Assembly (NCBI GenBank): GCA_035556215.1
Contig: DATMFI010000004.1
Coordinates: 1-64,000, forward strand
Reading direction: 5' to 3'
DNA length: 64,000 nucleotides
Source of the DNA: Palsa-892 sp035556215
GTDB taxonomy: Bacteria; Pseudomonadota; Alphaproteobacteria; Rhizobiales; Xanthobacteraceae
The translations under genes were made by a program, and so were the position numbers. The notes under the pieces were generated by a model. That model was not told the origin of the DNA. It saw only the letters and a list, made by a program, of their open reading frames with translations, and made no database searches. Positions within the stretch are counted from its first letter, which is position 1. Every line of letters begins with the position of its first letter. Positions 51,507 through 59,508 of the stretch are shown here, in pieces.

Positions 51507-52456
51507 TTGTGCACCAATCCGACGAAAATGTCCTCGAGCGAGCTTTGCCGGGTGCTGAGATCCTTGAAGCGGATGCCGGTCTCGTTGATCGCGGCGAGAA
51601 GCGCCGTGATGCCGGTGCGCTCGCCCTGCGTGTCGTAGCTGTAAACGAGTTCGCTGCCGTCGGCGTCGAGCGTGAGATTATAGGCCTGGAGCGCCGGCGG
51701 CACGGCGTCGAGCTTCTTTTGCAACTGGAGGCGAAGCTCCTTCTTGCCGAGCTTGCGCATCAGCTCGATCTTGTCCTCGACCAGCATCAACTCGCCCTTG
51801 TTGATGACGCCGATGCGGTCGGCCATGTCCTGCGCTTCCTCGATGTAGTGCGTCGTCAGGATGATGGTGACGCCGGAATCGCGCAGATCCCGCACCACCT
51901 GCCACATGCCCTTGCGCAATTCGACATCAACGCCCGCCGTCGGCTCGTCGAGGAAGAGAATGCGCGGCTCGTGCGAGAGCGCCTTGGCGATCAGGACGCG
52001 GCGCTTCATGCCGCCCGAGAGCGTCATGATCTTGTTGTCCTTCTTGTCCCACAAGGAGAGCGCCTTCAGCACCTTCTCGATATGCGCGGGGTTCTTCGGC
52101 TTGCCGAACAGGCCGCGGCTGAAGGAAACCGTATCCCACACGCTCTCAAACGCGTCGGTGGTGAGTTCCTGCGGCACGAGGCCGATCAGCGAGCGCGAGG
52201 CGCGATAGTCGCGCACAATGTCGTGACCGTTCACGAGCACCTTGCCTTCGGACGGATTGACGATGCCGCAGACGATGCCGATCAGCGTCGTCTTGCCGGC
52301 GCCGTTGGGGCCGAGCAGCGCGAAAATCTCGCCGTGCGGGATTTCAAGGCTGACATTCTTCAGCGCCTGAAAGCCGGTGGCATAGGTCTTCGACAGATTG
52401 GCAATGGAGATCGCGGGATGGCTTGAAATGACGGCAACCTCTTGAAATGACGGCAA
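51503..52456 (-). CDS. ABC transporter ATP-binding protein
   Basis: The 317-residue ATPase has Walker A GPNGAGKTT (about residues 49-57), Q-loop LVPQELTTDA, signature LSGGMKRR and Walker B RILFLDEPTAGVD, with a C-terminal extension as in ABC-2 exporters of the DrrA/NatA type. The start is uncertain: a TTG at 52456 was used, but a 16-base sequence is repeated with a 19-base period over the first codons (52422-52456), and the true start may lie inside. It is co-transcribed with the permease. Confidence 0.88.
   Translation of the reverse strand: MPSFQEVAVISSHPAISIANLSKTYATGFQALKNVSLEIPHGEIFALLGPNGAGKTTLIGIVCGIVNPSEGKVLVNGHDIVRDYRASRSLIGLVPQELTTDAFESVWDTVSFSRGLFGKPKNPAHIEKVLKALSLWDKKDNKIMTLSGGMKRRVLIAKALSHEPRILFLDEPTAGVDVELRKGMWQVVRDLRDSGVTIILTTHYIEEAQDMADRIGVINKGELMLVEDKIELMRKLGKKELRLQLQKKLDAVPPALQAYNLTLDADGSELVYSYDTQGERTGITALLAAINETGIRFKDLSTRQSSLEDIFVGLVHK
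52422..52456. repeat. 16-bp direct repeat, 19-bp period, at the 5' end of the ABC ATPase gene
   Basis: CTTGAAATGACGGCAA occurs at 52422-52437 and again at 52441-52456, separated by CCT. It covers the likely translation start of the leftward ATPase gene, and since 19 is not a multiple of three only one copy can be in frame. Confidence 0.95.
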
Positions 52457-52571
52457 GCACTCGAACAGCGCGCGATTTCGGGATGCCGCAGATAAACGCC
52501 AAGCGTGGCGAGCGCAAGGGGGCGCGGGAATACACCGCCCTGTCAGGCTTTTCCGCGGCGAAAGGCGAAAA

Positions 52572-53456
52572 TCAGGCGGCGCGCCTCGCCAGCAACTCGC
52601 TCATCGTCTCGCCGACGAGATGCGCGCTCGAGGCGATGACGGCGCCGGCATCCTTGAGCTTCGCCATCTTGGCGTCGGCGTTGCCGGACGCATGCATGGT
52701 GAGCGTGCCGGCGTGGCCCATGCGGCGCGCGGGCGGCGCGTATTTGCCCGCGACGAGCGCGACGACCGGCTTCTTCAATCCTGCTTTGCGCAGATAGTCG
52801 GCGGCGCGCTCCTCCTCGTTGCCGCCGATCTCGCCGATCAGCACGACGCCTTCGGTTTCGGGATCGGCGAAGAAGAGTTCGAGACAATCGGTGAAGCCGA
52901 TGCCGTGCACGACATCGCCGCCGATGCCGACGGTGGTCGATTGGCCGAGGCCGCGGCCGGTGAGCTGCGCGACGATTTCGCTGGTGAGCGAGGCCGAGCG
53001 CGAGGCGACGCCGATGCCGCCCTTCTTCGAGCGGTCGGTCGCCATGACGCCGATCTGGCAGATTTCCGGCGCGAGCACGCCCTGCGAATTGGGGCCGACA
53101 AGGCGCGTCTTCGAGCCTTTCAGCGCTTCGCGGACGCGCACCATGTCGAGCACCGGCACGCGCTCGGTGACGACAACGACGAGCGGCAATTCCGCTTCGA
53201 TCGCCTCGATCATGGCGCTCGCGGCGTGCTCGGGCGGAACGAAAACACAGCTCGCATTGGCCTGCGTTTCGGCGACGGCCTCTTTCACGCTGTTGAACAC
53301 CGGCACATCGAGATGCGCCTTGCCGCCCTTGCCCGGCGTGACGCCGGCAACGACGTTGGTTCCGTACTGGATCATGCGATAGGCGTGATAGGTACCGGCC
53401 CAGCCGGTCATGCCCTGACAGAGAACGCGGGTGTTTTGATCGACAAGAATTGTCAT
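52572..53456 (-). CDS. Divergent malate/succinate-CoA ligase, alpha subunit (MtkB/SucD-like)
   Basis: The 294-residue protein has the CoA-binding Rossmann domain (VLCQGMTGWAGTYHAYRM, GVTPGKGG) and the phosphorylated histidine His248 in RRMGHAGTL. Compared with SucD and MtkB the loop RSGTLTYE is RSASLTSE, and the GIGGDP loop is GIGGDVVHG. Family and context (hydroxypyruvate reductase, serine-glyoxylate aminotransferase and SHMT upstream) suggest ATP-dependent malyl-CoA formation as in the serine cycle, but a different dicarboxylate is possible. The ATG at 53456 overlaps the beta-subunit stop by one base (TGATG). It is the last gene of the operon. Confidence 0.85.
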   Translation of the reverse strand: MTILVDQNTRVLCQGMTGWAGTYHAYRMIQYGTNVVAGVTPGKGGKAHLDVPVFNSVKEAVAETQANASCVFVPPEHAASAMIEAIEAELPLVVVVTERVPVLDMVRVREALKGSKTRLVGPNSQGVLAPEICQIGVMATDRSKKGGIGVASRSASLTSEIVAQLTGRGLGQSTTVGIGGDVVHGIGFTDCLELFFADPETEGVVLIGEIGGNEEERAADYLRKAGLKKPVVALVAGKYAPPARRMGHAGTLTMHASGNADAKMAKLKDAGAVIASSAHLVGETMSELLARRAA

Positions 53457-54616
53457 CACGCTTTTCCGTGTGCAATCGCGGCGGCGCGGGTCGCCGCCTG
53501 CCACATGTCGGGGCTCAGGGTTTTCGGCAGGCCGAAGCTTTCGATGCGGATACGCGCGATATCCTCGTTGTTGCCGGTGACGCGCAAGACGAGCGGCAAT
53601 ACGCGGCCCTTGCGGCGGAACGCGATGCCGAGCCCTTCGATGATGGTGTCGCAGGGCTGCATGCCGCCGCCATAGACGTTGACGAGGATGACTTTCACTT
53701 TCGGGTTGTCGAGCACGAGGCCGATGCCCTGGGCGATGTCGAGGCTCTTCGCGGTGGTGCGAATGTCCATGAAGTTCGCGGGCGTGCCGCCGGCCGCGCG
53801 CAGCATGTCGAGCGTCGCCAATCCGAGCCCGGCGCCGTTCACGACGACGCCGATGTCGCCGTCCATCTGCATGAAATTGATCTGATGCTGCTGGGCTTTC
53901 AGCTCGATCTCGTCGATCTCGTCTTCCTCGCGCAGGCCCGCGAGATCCGGATGACGGAACAGCGCGTTGTCGTCGAGCACGATCTTGGCATCCAGCGCCA
54001 CCGCCTCGCCCTTCTCGTTGAAGGCGAGCGGGTTGATCTCGATCAGGCTCGCGTCGAGCCCGATGAAGGCGCTATGCATGTTCTTGACGGTCTGCGCGAG
54101 CTTTTCGGCTTCAGCGCCGGTAACGCCGAGGCGCTTGCAGAAATCCTCGATGTCGCCGGGCTTGTTCTCGCCCTTCAGCGAGAGCGGCAACGTCTCGAGC
54201 CCGGCGCTGCCGGTGTGCTGTTCGACGCCCGAGCCGCCCTTGCCGCCCAACACGACTAGCGAAGCGCCGATCGCATCGACCATGATCGCGAGATAAATTT
54301 CCTTCTGCGCGCGCACCGCGGCTTCGACCAGCACGCGCTTCACGGCATGGCCCTGCGGGCCGGTCTGCGGCGTCACGAGTTTCTGGCCGAGGAGTTCGTT
54401 CGCGGCCATGCGCGCCTCGACCGGCGTTTCGGCCTTGCGCACGCCGCCCGCGGTGAAGCGGTCGCCGGCGTGGATCTGCGCTTTTACATAGACGGCGCCG
54501 CCGAGTTCTTTTGCCGCAACCATAGCTTCGTCGGCGGAGACCGCAACGCGGCCTTCGGGGCTCGCGATGCCGTAGCCCGCGAGCAGGCGCTTGGCTTTGA
54601 ACTCATGCAGGTCCAT
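53456..54616 (-). CDS. Divergent malate/succinate-CoA ligase, beta subunit (MtkA/SucC-like)
   Basis: The 386-residue ATP-grasp protein starts MDLHEFKAKRLLAGYGI, like SucC and MtkA, and carries VYVKAQIHAGDRFTAGGV, LVTPQTGPQGHAVKRVLVE, LIEINPLAFNEKGEAVALDAK and DGDIGVVVNGAGLGLATLDM. The conserved GGGA after FLDV in normal beta subunits is replaced by FMDIRTTAKS, and GGRGKAGG by GDRFTAGG, so it is a separate clade. Both subunits of the pair diverge at active-site loops, which argues for a changed substrate or mechanism detail rather than decay. It is 35 bases downstream of the hydroxypyruvate reductase gene. Confidence 0.85.
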   Translation of the reverse strand: MDLHEFKAKRLLAGYGIASPEGRVAVSADEAMVAAKELGGAVYVKAQIHAGDRFTAGGVRKAETPVEARMAANELLGQKLVTPQTGPQGHAVKRVLVEAAVRAQKEIYLAIMVDAIGASLVVLGGKGGSGVEQHTGSAGLETLPLSLKGENKPGDIEDFCKRLGVTGAEAEKLAQTVKNMHSAFIGLDASLIEINPLAFNEKGEAVALDAKIVLDDNALFRHPDLAGLREEDEIDEIELKAQQHQINFMQMDGDIGVVVNGAGLGLATLDMLRAAGGTPANFMDIRTTAKSLDIAQGIGLVLDNPKVKVILVNVYGGGMQPCDTIIEGLGIAFRRKGRVLPLVLRVTGNNEDIARIRIESFGLPKTLSPDMWQAATRAAAIAHGKA

Positions 54617-54651
54617 GCCGGCCTCCCGCGAGTACCGCCGTTTGCGAGCCG

Positions 54652-55608
54652 CTATTTCCCGACGATATGCGACGGGCGGCCCGCGTGAAAGTTTTCGATG
54701 TTCCAGACGACCTGCCCCCAGAGCGTCTGCATGGCCTCCTGGCTCGCCCAGGCCACGTGGGGTGTGACGATAAAGTTGGGCCGATTCAGAACAGAAAGAA
54801 AGGGGTGGCCGGCGGGCGGCGGTTCCACCGTCAGGACGTCGAAACCGGCACCGGCGATCAGGCCCTCATCGAGCGCCTTGACGAGGTCTTCCTCGACGAC
54901 GAGGCCGCCGCGTGCCGTATTAATGAGCAGCGGCTTCTTCTTCATTTTGCGGAATTCGGGCATCGCGATCATGTTGCGCGTACCCGGCAAGAGCGGGCTG
55001 TGCAGCGTGATGACGTCGCTCGTCTCCAGCACCTCGTCGAACGGCGTGTAGAGCGGGCCGAGGCCCGAGACGTTCTTGTGCGCGGCGAACAGCGTCTTCA
55101 TGCCGAAGGCCTGGCCGATCTTGGCAACCGACTGGCCGATGGCGCCCTCGCCGATGATGCCGAGCGTGGAGCCCGCGAGATCCTTGATCGGCTGGGTGAA
55201 GAAACAGAACTGGCCGGACTTCTGCCACTCGCCGTCAATCACGTCCTGGCGGTAGCCGACGATCGAGCGGCGCAGCGCGAGAATGAGCGCGAAGGTGTGC
55301 TCCGGCACGGTGTTCACCGCATAACCGCGGATGTTCGAGACGATAATGCCGCGTTTCTCGCAGACCGCGACATCGATCACGTCGTAACCCGTCGCGGCGA
55401 TCGCGATCATCTTGAGATCGGGAAGCTGATCGAGATCCTTCTCGCGGATCGGCGTCTTGTTGGTGACGGCGATGGCCGCGCCCTTCAAGCGCTCGACGAC
55501 GTCCTCATGTTTGGTCGTGCCGTACTCCTTCCACTCGTGCGGAAAGGATGGGCGCGACAGCTCGACGCTTGGCCCGATGGTGTTGCGGTCCAGAAACACG
55601 ATTTTCAT
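54652..55608 (-). CDS. hprA: Hydroxypyruvate reductase (NAD-dependent glycerate dehydrogenase)
   Basis: The 318-residue 2-hydroxyacid dehydrogenase closely resembles methylotroph HprA: VVERLKGAAIAVTNK, NTVPEHTFALILALRR, QFCFFTQPIKDLAGSTLGII, Rossmann GEGAIG at 153-158, and catalytic Arg233, Glu262 and His284 in TPHVAWAS. It reduces hydroxypyruvate to D-glycerate in the serine cycle, taking the product of the aminotransferase encoded upstream. A palindrome lies just ahead of its ATG at the end of the preceding gene. Confidence 0.93.
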   Translation of the reverse strand: MKIVFLDRNTIGPSVELSRPSFPHEWKEYGTTKHEDVVERLKGAAIAVTNKTPIREKDLDQLPDLKMIAIAATGYDVIDVAVCEKRGIIVSNIRGYAVNTVPEHTFALILALRRSIVGYRQDVIDGEWQKSGQFCFFTQPIKDLAGSTLGIIGEGAIGQSVAKIGQAFGMKTLFAAHKNVSGLGPLYTPFDEVLETSDVITLHSPLLPGTRNMIAMPEFRKMKKKPLLINTARGGLVVEEDLVKALDEGLIAGAGFDVLTVEPPPAGHPFLSVLNRPNFIVTPHVAWASQEAMQTLWGQVVWNIENFHAGRPSHIVGK

Positions 55609-55623
55609 GATGACGCCCGATTA

Positions 55624-55664
55624 CCCCTAAGCGGAAATGGAATGCACGTGTTCCATTCTAGGGG
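55624..55664. promoter_or_regulatory. Palindromic sequence ahead of hprA with IclR-like half-sites
   Basis: Inside the last codons of the reductase-like gene lies AATGGAA (55636-55642), eight bases, then TTCCATT (55651-55657), flanked by CCCCTA (55624-55629) and TAGGGG (55659-55664). TGGAATG and TTCCAT also occur in the palindrome between glyA and the IclR gene. It could be an internal operator or an RNA hairpin separating the two halves of the operon, but it is also coding sequence, so chance is possible. Confidence 0.35.
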
Positions 55665-56676
55665 AAAGAACGGGTTGCGCCACTACATTCGGGAAAGTCG
55701 GATAGATTTGCAGCGAGCGGCCGAGCTGCTGCACGAGTCCGAGCACCGCGTCGATATGCGGCGTGCGCACATCGACGAGCCGTCCCATCTCCTGCACCGA
55801 AGTCAGCAGCGCGTCGATCTCGAGCGGCCGGCCGTTCTCCAGATCCTGCAGCATCGAGGTGCGATGCGCACCGACCTTCGCAGCGCCGTTGATGCGGCGA
55901 TTGATATCGACGCGGAACGAGGCGCCGAACCGTTCGGCGATCTCCTTCGCCTCCTCCATCATGCTGTAGGACAGCGCGCGCGTGCTCGGGTCCGTCGCGA
56001 CGACATCGAGCGTCGTGCGGGTGAGCGCCGAGATCGGATTGAAGCAGAGATTGCCCCAAAGCTTCAGCCAGATTTCGCTGCGGATATCCTGCAGCACCGG
56101 CGCTTCGAAGCCGGCCTTCTCCAGAACTTCCGAGAGACGCTTGACGCGATCGGAGGTGCCGCCGTTCGGCTCGCCGAGGGCGAACTTCTTGCCGTAGGAA
56201 TGCTTGATGACGCCGGGCTCGGTGATTTCGGTCGCGGGATAAACGACGCAGCCGATGGCCCGCTCGGGGCCGATCGTCTTCCACTGGCGCTCGCCGGGAT
56301 CGACGCTTGCAAGGCGCACATGGGCGAATTTCTTGTCGAGCCCGAAGGTGTACCACCAGGGCACGCCGTTTTGTCCGGTGACGACGGCGGTGTGCGGCCC
56401 GAGCAAGGGCCGCATGTCTTCCGCCGACTCCCAGGCCTGATGCGCCTTGAGACAGACGATGACGTAATCCTGCGGGCCGAGATCGACGGGGTATTTCGTC
56501 GCCCGCGGCTTGCAGACTTTTTCCTTGCCGTCGATCAGGAGCTTCAGCCCCTTCTCGCGGATGGCGGCAAGGTGCGGGCCGCGCGCGATCAACGACAGTT
56601 CGACGCCATCGACCGCGGCGAGGCCCGCCGCCAGATACCCGCCGATCGCCCCCGCCCCATAAATGCAAATCTTCAT
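55627..56676 (-). CDS. Ketopantoate-reductase-like protein (ApbA/PanE family)
   Basis: The 349-residue protein starts MKICIYGAGAIGGYLAAGLA, the NADPH-binding motif of 2-dehydropantoate 2-reductases, and has the typical LWGNLCFNPISALTR region and a C-terminal helical domain. It lies between hprA and the serine-glyoxylate aminotransferase gene, with gaps of 18 and 12 bases, so it belongs to the same pathway rather than to pantothenate synthesis. In the classic methylotroph cluster the neighbouring position holds mtdA and fch. Its substrate may be another 2-oxoacid of the pathway, such as hydroxypyruvate, glyoxylate or a C4 compound. Confidence 0.85.
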   Translation of the reverse strand: MKICIYGAGAIGGYLAAGLAAVDGVELSLIARGPHLAAIREKGLKLLIDGKEKVCKPRATKYPVDLGPQDYVIVCLKAHQAWESAEDMRPLLGPHTAVVTGQNGVPWWYTFGLDKKFAHVRLASVDPGERQWKTIGPERAIGCVVYPATEITEPGVIKHSYGKKFALGEPNGGTSDRVKRLSEVLEKAGFEAPVLQDIRSEIWLKLWGNLCFNPISALTRTTLDVVATDPSTRALSYSMMEEAKEIAERFGASFRVDINRRINGAAKVGAHRTSMLQDLENGRPLEIDALLTSVQEMGRLVDVRTPHIDAVLGLVQQLGRSLQIYPTFPNVVAQPVLSPRMEHVHSISA

Positions 56677-56688
56677 GGGCGGGCTCCT

Positions 56689-57882
56689 TTAAGCGACCTT
56701 GGCGAGCTGGAGTTGCGGCGCGGACTTGCGGAAGTGCAATTGCGCCGCCGCGACACCCGATCCGGCTTCGATGGGAATGCCGGCATCCATCAGCGCCATT
56801 TCGGCACCGGCGAGCGCCTGCAGCGCCATGATCTCGTTGAAGAAGCCCAGATGCCCGATGCGGAAGCCCTTGCCCGCGATTTTCGAGAGGCCGAGGCCGA
56901 GCGACATCTTGTAGCGATAGTAGGCGGTCTTCACGACGTCTTCGCTGTTGAAGCCCTTCGGCACCATCACGGTGCTGACCGTGTCGGAGTGCCACTTCGG
57001 CTCCTTGGCGCAGAGCGACAAGCCCCAGGCCGCGACGCCCTGGCGGACGCCTTCGGCGATGCGGTGGTGACGCGCGAAGACGTTATCGAGGCCCTCGGCT
57101 AGCAGCATGTCGAGCGAAGCGCGCAGGCCGCGCATCAAGGTCGTGGCCGGCGTATAGGGGAAGTAGCCGTCCTTGTTGGTGCGCATCATGTCGGCGAAAT
57201 CGAAGAAGCAGCGCGTGAGCTTCGCCGACTTATGCGCTTCGAGCGCCTTCTGGCTCACCGCGACGATCGCGAGGCCCGTCGGCAGCATGAAGCCCTTCTG
57301 CGAGCCTGCGACGGCGCAATCGACGCCCCACTCGTCCATGCGAAAATCAATCGAGGCGATCGAGCTGATGCCGTCGGCCATCAGAAGCGCCGGGTGGTTC
57401 GCCGCGTCGAGCGCCTTGCGGACACCGGCGAGATCGCTGGTGACGCCGGTCGTCGTCTCGTTGTGGCAGACGAGCACGGCCTTGATCTCGTGCGCCTTGT
57501 CGGCGGCGAGCTTTTCGGCCGCGAGTTCGACCGGGAAGCCCTCGCCCCACTCGCACTCCATCGCATCGACGTTGAGACCCTTGCGGCGGCAGAGATCCGC
57601 CCACAGGTGCGAAAATTGGCCGAAGACCGCGATCAGAACCTTATCACCGGGGGACAAGGTGTTCGTGATCGCGGCCTCCCAACCACCCGTCCCGGAGGAC
57701 GGGAAGATGAAGACCTGACCTTTTTCGGTCTTGAAGGCCTTTTTCAAATCCTGAAACAGCGGCAGCGTGAAATTCGGGAAATCCGGCGCCCGGATGTCTT
57801 CCATCGGAACGTCCATCGCCTGCCGGACCGGAAACGGCATGTTCGTGGGGCCGGGGGTGAAGAGACCGTGAAATCCAGACAT
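56689..57882 (-). CDS. sgaA: Serine-glyoxylate aminotransferase
   Basis: The ATG at 57882, preceded by GGGAGA, gives a 397-residue class V PLP enzyme. Signatures are FTPGPTNMPFPVRQAMD, FPSSGTGGWEAAI (phosphate loop), VLVCHNETTTGV, MADGISSIASIDFRMDEW (Asp170 binding PLP) and the Schiff-base Lys196 in VAGSQKGFMLP. It moves the amino group of serine to glyoxylate, giving hydroxypyruvate and glycine. Glycine goes to SHMT, encoded 47 bases upstream, and hydroxypyruvate to HprA. Confidence 0.94.
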   Translation of the reverse strand: MSGFHGLFTPGPTNMPFPVRQAMDVPMEDIRAPDFPNFTLPLFQDLKKAFKTEKGQVFIFPSSGTGGWEAAITNTLSPGDKVLIAVFGQFSHLWADLCRRKGLNVDAMECEWGEGFPVELAAEKLAADKAHEIKAVLVCHNETTTGVTSDLAGVRKALDAANHPALLMADGISSIASIDFRMDEWGVDCAVAGSQKGFMLPTGLAIVAVSQKALEAHKSAKLTRCFFDFADMMRTNKDGYFPYTPATTLMRGLRASLDMLLAEGLDNVFARHHRIAEGVRQGVAAWGLSLCAKEPKWHSDTVSTVMVPKGFNSEDVVKTAYYRYKMSLGLGLSKIAGKGFRIGHLGFFNEIMALQALAGAEMALMDAGIPIEAGSGVAAAQLHFRKSAPQLQLAKVA

Positions 57883-57929
57883 TTTATTTCTCCCAAAATT
57901 TAGCTGTTCGAATTCGTGAAGGACCGCGC

Positions 57930-59234
57930 TCAGGCGTAAATCGGAAACCGCTCGCAAAGCTGGATGGCGCGCGCTTTGACGGCGGCTTCGGTGGCGGCGT
58001 TACCCGCCTCGCCGTTCCTGGCGAGACCGTCGAGCACTTCGACGATCATGCGGCCGACCTCGCGGAATTCGGCGATGCCGAATCCGCGGGTCGTACCGGC
58101 CGCCGATCCAAGCCGAATGCCGGAGGTTACAGTCGGCTTTTCGGGATCGAACGGCACGCCGTTCTTGTTACAGGTGATGTGCGCGCGGCCGAGCGCCTTC
58201 TCGGCGCGATCGCCGGTCAGCTTCTTCGGACGCAGGTCGACGAGAATGAGATGCGTGTCGGTGCCCTTGGTGACGAGATCGTAGCCCGCTTCGAGCAGCG
58301 TCTCGCCCATGACCTTGCAGTTGTCGATGACCGAGCGCGCGTAGAGCTTGAAGCCCGGGCGCAATGCTTCGCCGAAGGCCGCCGCCTTGCCCGCGATGAT
58401 GTGCATGAGCGGGCCGCCCTGCAGGCCGGGGAACACCGCCGAGTTGATCTTCTTGGCAATGTCCTCGTGATTGGTGAGCACCATGCCGCCGCGCGGACCG
58501 CGCAGCGTCTTGTGCGTCGTCGTGGTGACGACATGCGCATGCGGCAGCGGATTGGGATGCACGCCGCCCGCGACGAGACCGGCGAAGTGCGCCATATCGA
58601 CCATCAGGAAGGCGCCGACTTCATCGGCGATCTTGCGGAAGGCGGCAAAATCAATGACGCGCGGATAGGCGGAGCCGCCGGCGATGATGATCTTCGGCTT
58701 GTGCTCACGGGCGAGCGCCGCGACTTCGTTCATGTCGATGCGCTGATCGTCGCGGCTCACGCCGTAATGATGCGCGTTGAACCATTTGCCGGAGAGGTTC
58801 GGCGCCGCGCCATGCGTGAGATGGCCGCCGGCGGCGAGCGAAAGGCCGAGGATGGAATCGCCGGGCTTGGCGAGCGCGAGGAACACCGACTGGTTGGCCT
58901 GGCTGCCGGAGCTGGGCTGCACGTTGACGAAGCCGCAGTTGAACAGCTGCTTGGCGCGCTCGATGGCGAGCGTCTCGGCTTCGTCCACGAACTGGCAGCC
59001 GCCGTAGTAGCGCTTGCCGGGGTAACCTTCGGCATATTTGTTGGTGAGCACGGAGCCAGCAGCCTCGAGCACGGCGCGGCTCACGATGTTCTCGGACGCG
59101 ATCAGTTCGATTTCGTTCTGCTGACGATGCAGCTCGCGATCAATCGCGCCTGCAAGGTCCGCATCCGACTCGGCGAGGCTTGCGGCAAAGAACGTATCCG
59201 CGCCCGCTTTTGGTTTTGCACTTGCTGAAGTCAC
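57930..59234 (-). CDS. glyA: Serine hydroxymethyltransferase
   Basis: The 434-residue enzyme has all SHMT landmarks: ELIASENIVSRAVLEA, TNKYAEGYPGKRYYGGC, PSSGSQANQSVFLAL, MVDMAHFAGLVAGG and the PLP lysine Lys242 in VVTTTTHKTLRGPRGG. It makes serine from glycine and methylene-tetrahydrofolate. Being the first gene of the leftward operon with sgaA, hprA and the CoA-ligase genes, it is likely the serine-cycle SHMT rather than the only housekeeping copy. The promoter lies in the 274-bp region shared with the IclR gene. Confidence 0.96.
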   Translation of the reverse strand: MTSASAKPKAGADTFFAASLAESDADLAGAIDRELHRQQNEIELIASENIVSRAVLEAAGSVLTNKYAEGYPGKRYYGGCQFVDEAETLAIERAKQLFNCGFVNVQPSSGSQANQSVFLALAKPGDSILGLSLAAGGHLTHGAAPNLSGKWFNAHHYGVSRDDQRIDMNEVAALAREHKPKIIIAGGSAYPRVIDFAAFRKIADEVGAFLMVDMAHFAGLVAGGVHPNPLPHAHVVTTTTHKTLRGPRGGMVLTNHEDIAKKINSAVFPGLQGGPLMHIIAGKAAAFGEALRPGFKLYARSVIDNCKVMGETLLEAGYDLVTKGTDTHLILVDLRPKKLTGDRAEKALGRAHITCNKNGVPFDPEKPTVTSGIRLGSAAGTTRGFGIAEFREVGRMIVEVLDGLARNGEAGNAATEAAVKARAIQLCERFPIYA

Positions 59235-59292
59235 CCCGGTTGTCTCCCTATTTAACTGGCATAACGTATTTTAGGATTCGGCTACAATACAA

Positions 59293-59328
59293 TGGAATAC
59301 TTTTTCATTTTTATAAAGTGGCATTCCA
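59293..59328. promoter_or_regulatory. Inverted TGGAAT/ATTCCA half-sites in the glyA-IclR intergenic region
   Basis: TGGAAT at 59293-59298 and ATTCCA at 59323-59328 face each other across 24 AT-rich bases. On the leftward strand TTCCAT followed 18 bases later by TAAAAT could be the -35 and -10 of the glyA promoter, which would put the half-site over the promoter. These readings are tentative. Confidence 0.35.
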
Positions 59329-59376
59329 GTGCATATATCGAATGTTTTACACGATAACCCCCTATTTTCCGCCAAG

Positions 59377-59391
59377 TGGAATGATTTTCCA
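59377..59391. promoter_or_regulatory. Candidate IclR-family operator
   Basis: TGGAATGATTTTCCA is a perfect 5-bp inverted repeat (TGGAA, five bases, TTCCA) and closely matches the E. coli IclR consensus TGGAAATNATTTCCA. It lies between the divergent glyA operon and the IclR-family gene, as expected for a site through which the regulator controls both promoters. Confidence 0.6.
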
Positions 59392-59508
59392 TAACTTAAA
59401 ACGGAATGCAAGCCCATTTCGTTCCTCGTGCTAATCTTTGTGCTACGAAGGCGCGAAATGACGTGAGAACGGCCCTGGAAGACCCAAGAGACTTGGGGAT
59501 GGAGGTAA

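Noticed and set aside
54667..57102. An 811-codon open frame on the + strand opposite hprA, the reductase-like gene and sgaA
   Set aside because: It is a codon-bias shadow: the amino-acid content is Arg/Ala/Asp/His-rich with no domain, and three well-recognised enzymes occupy the other strand.
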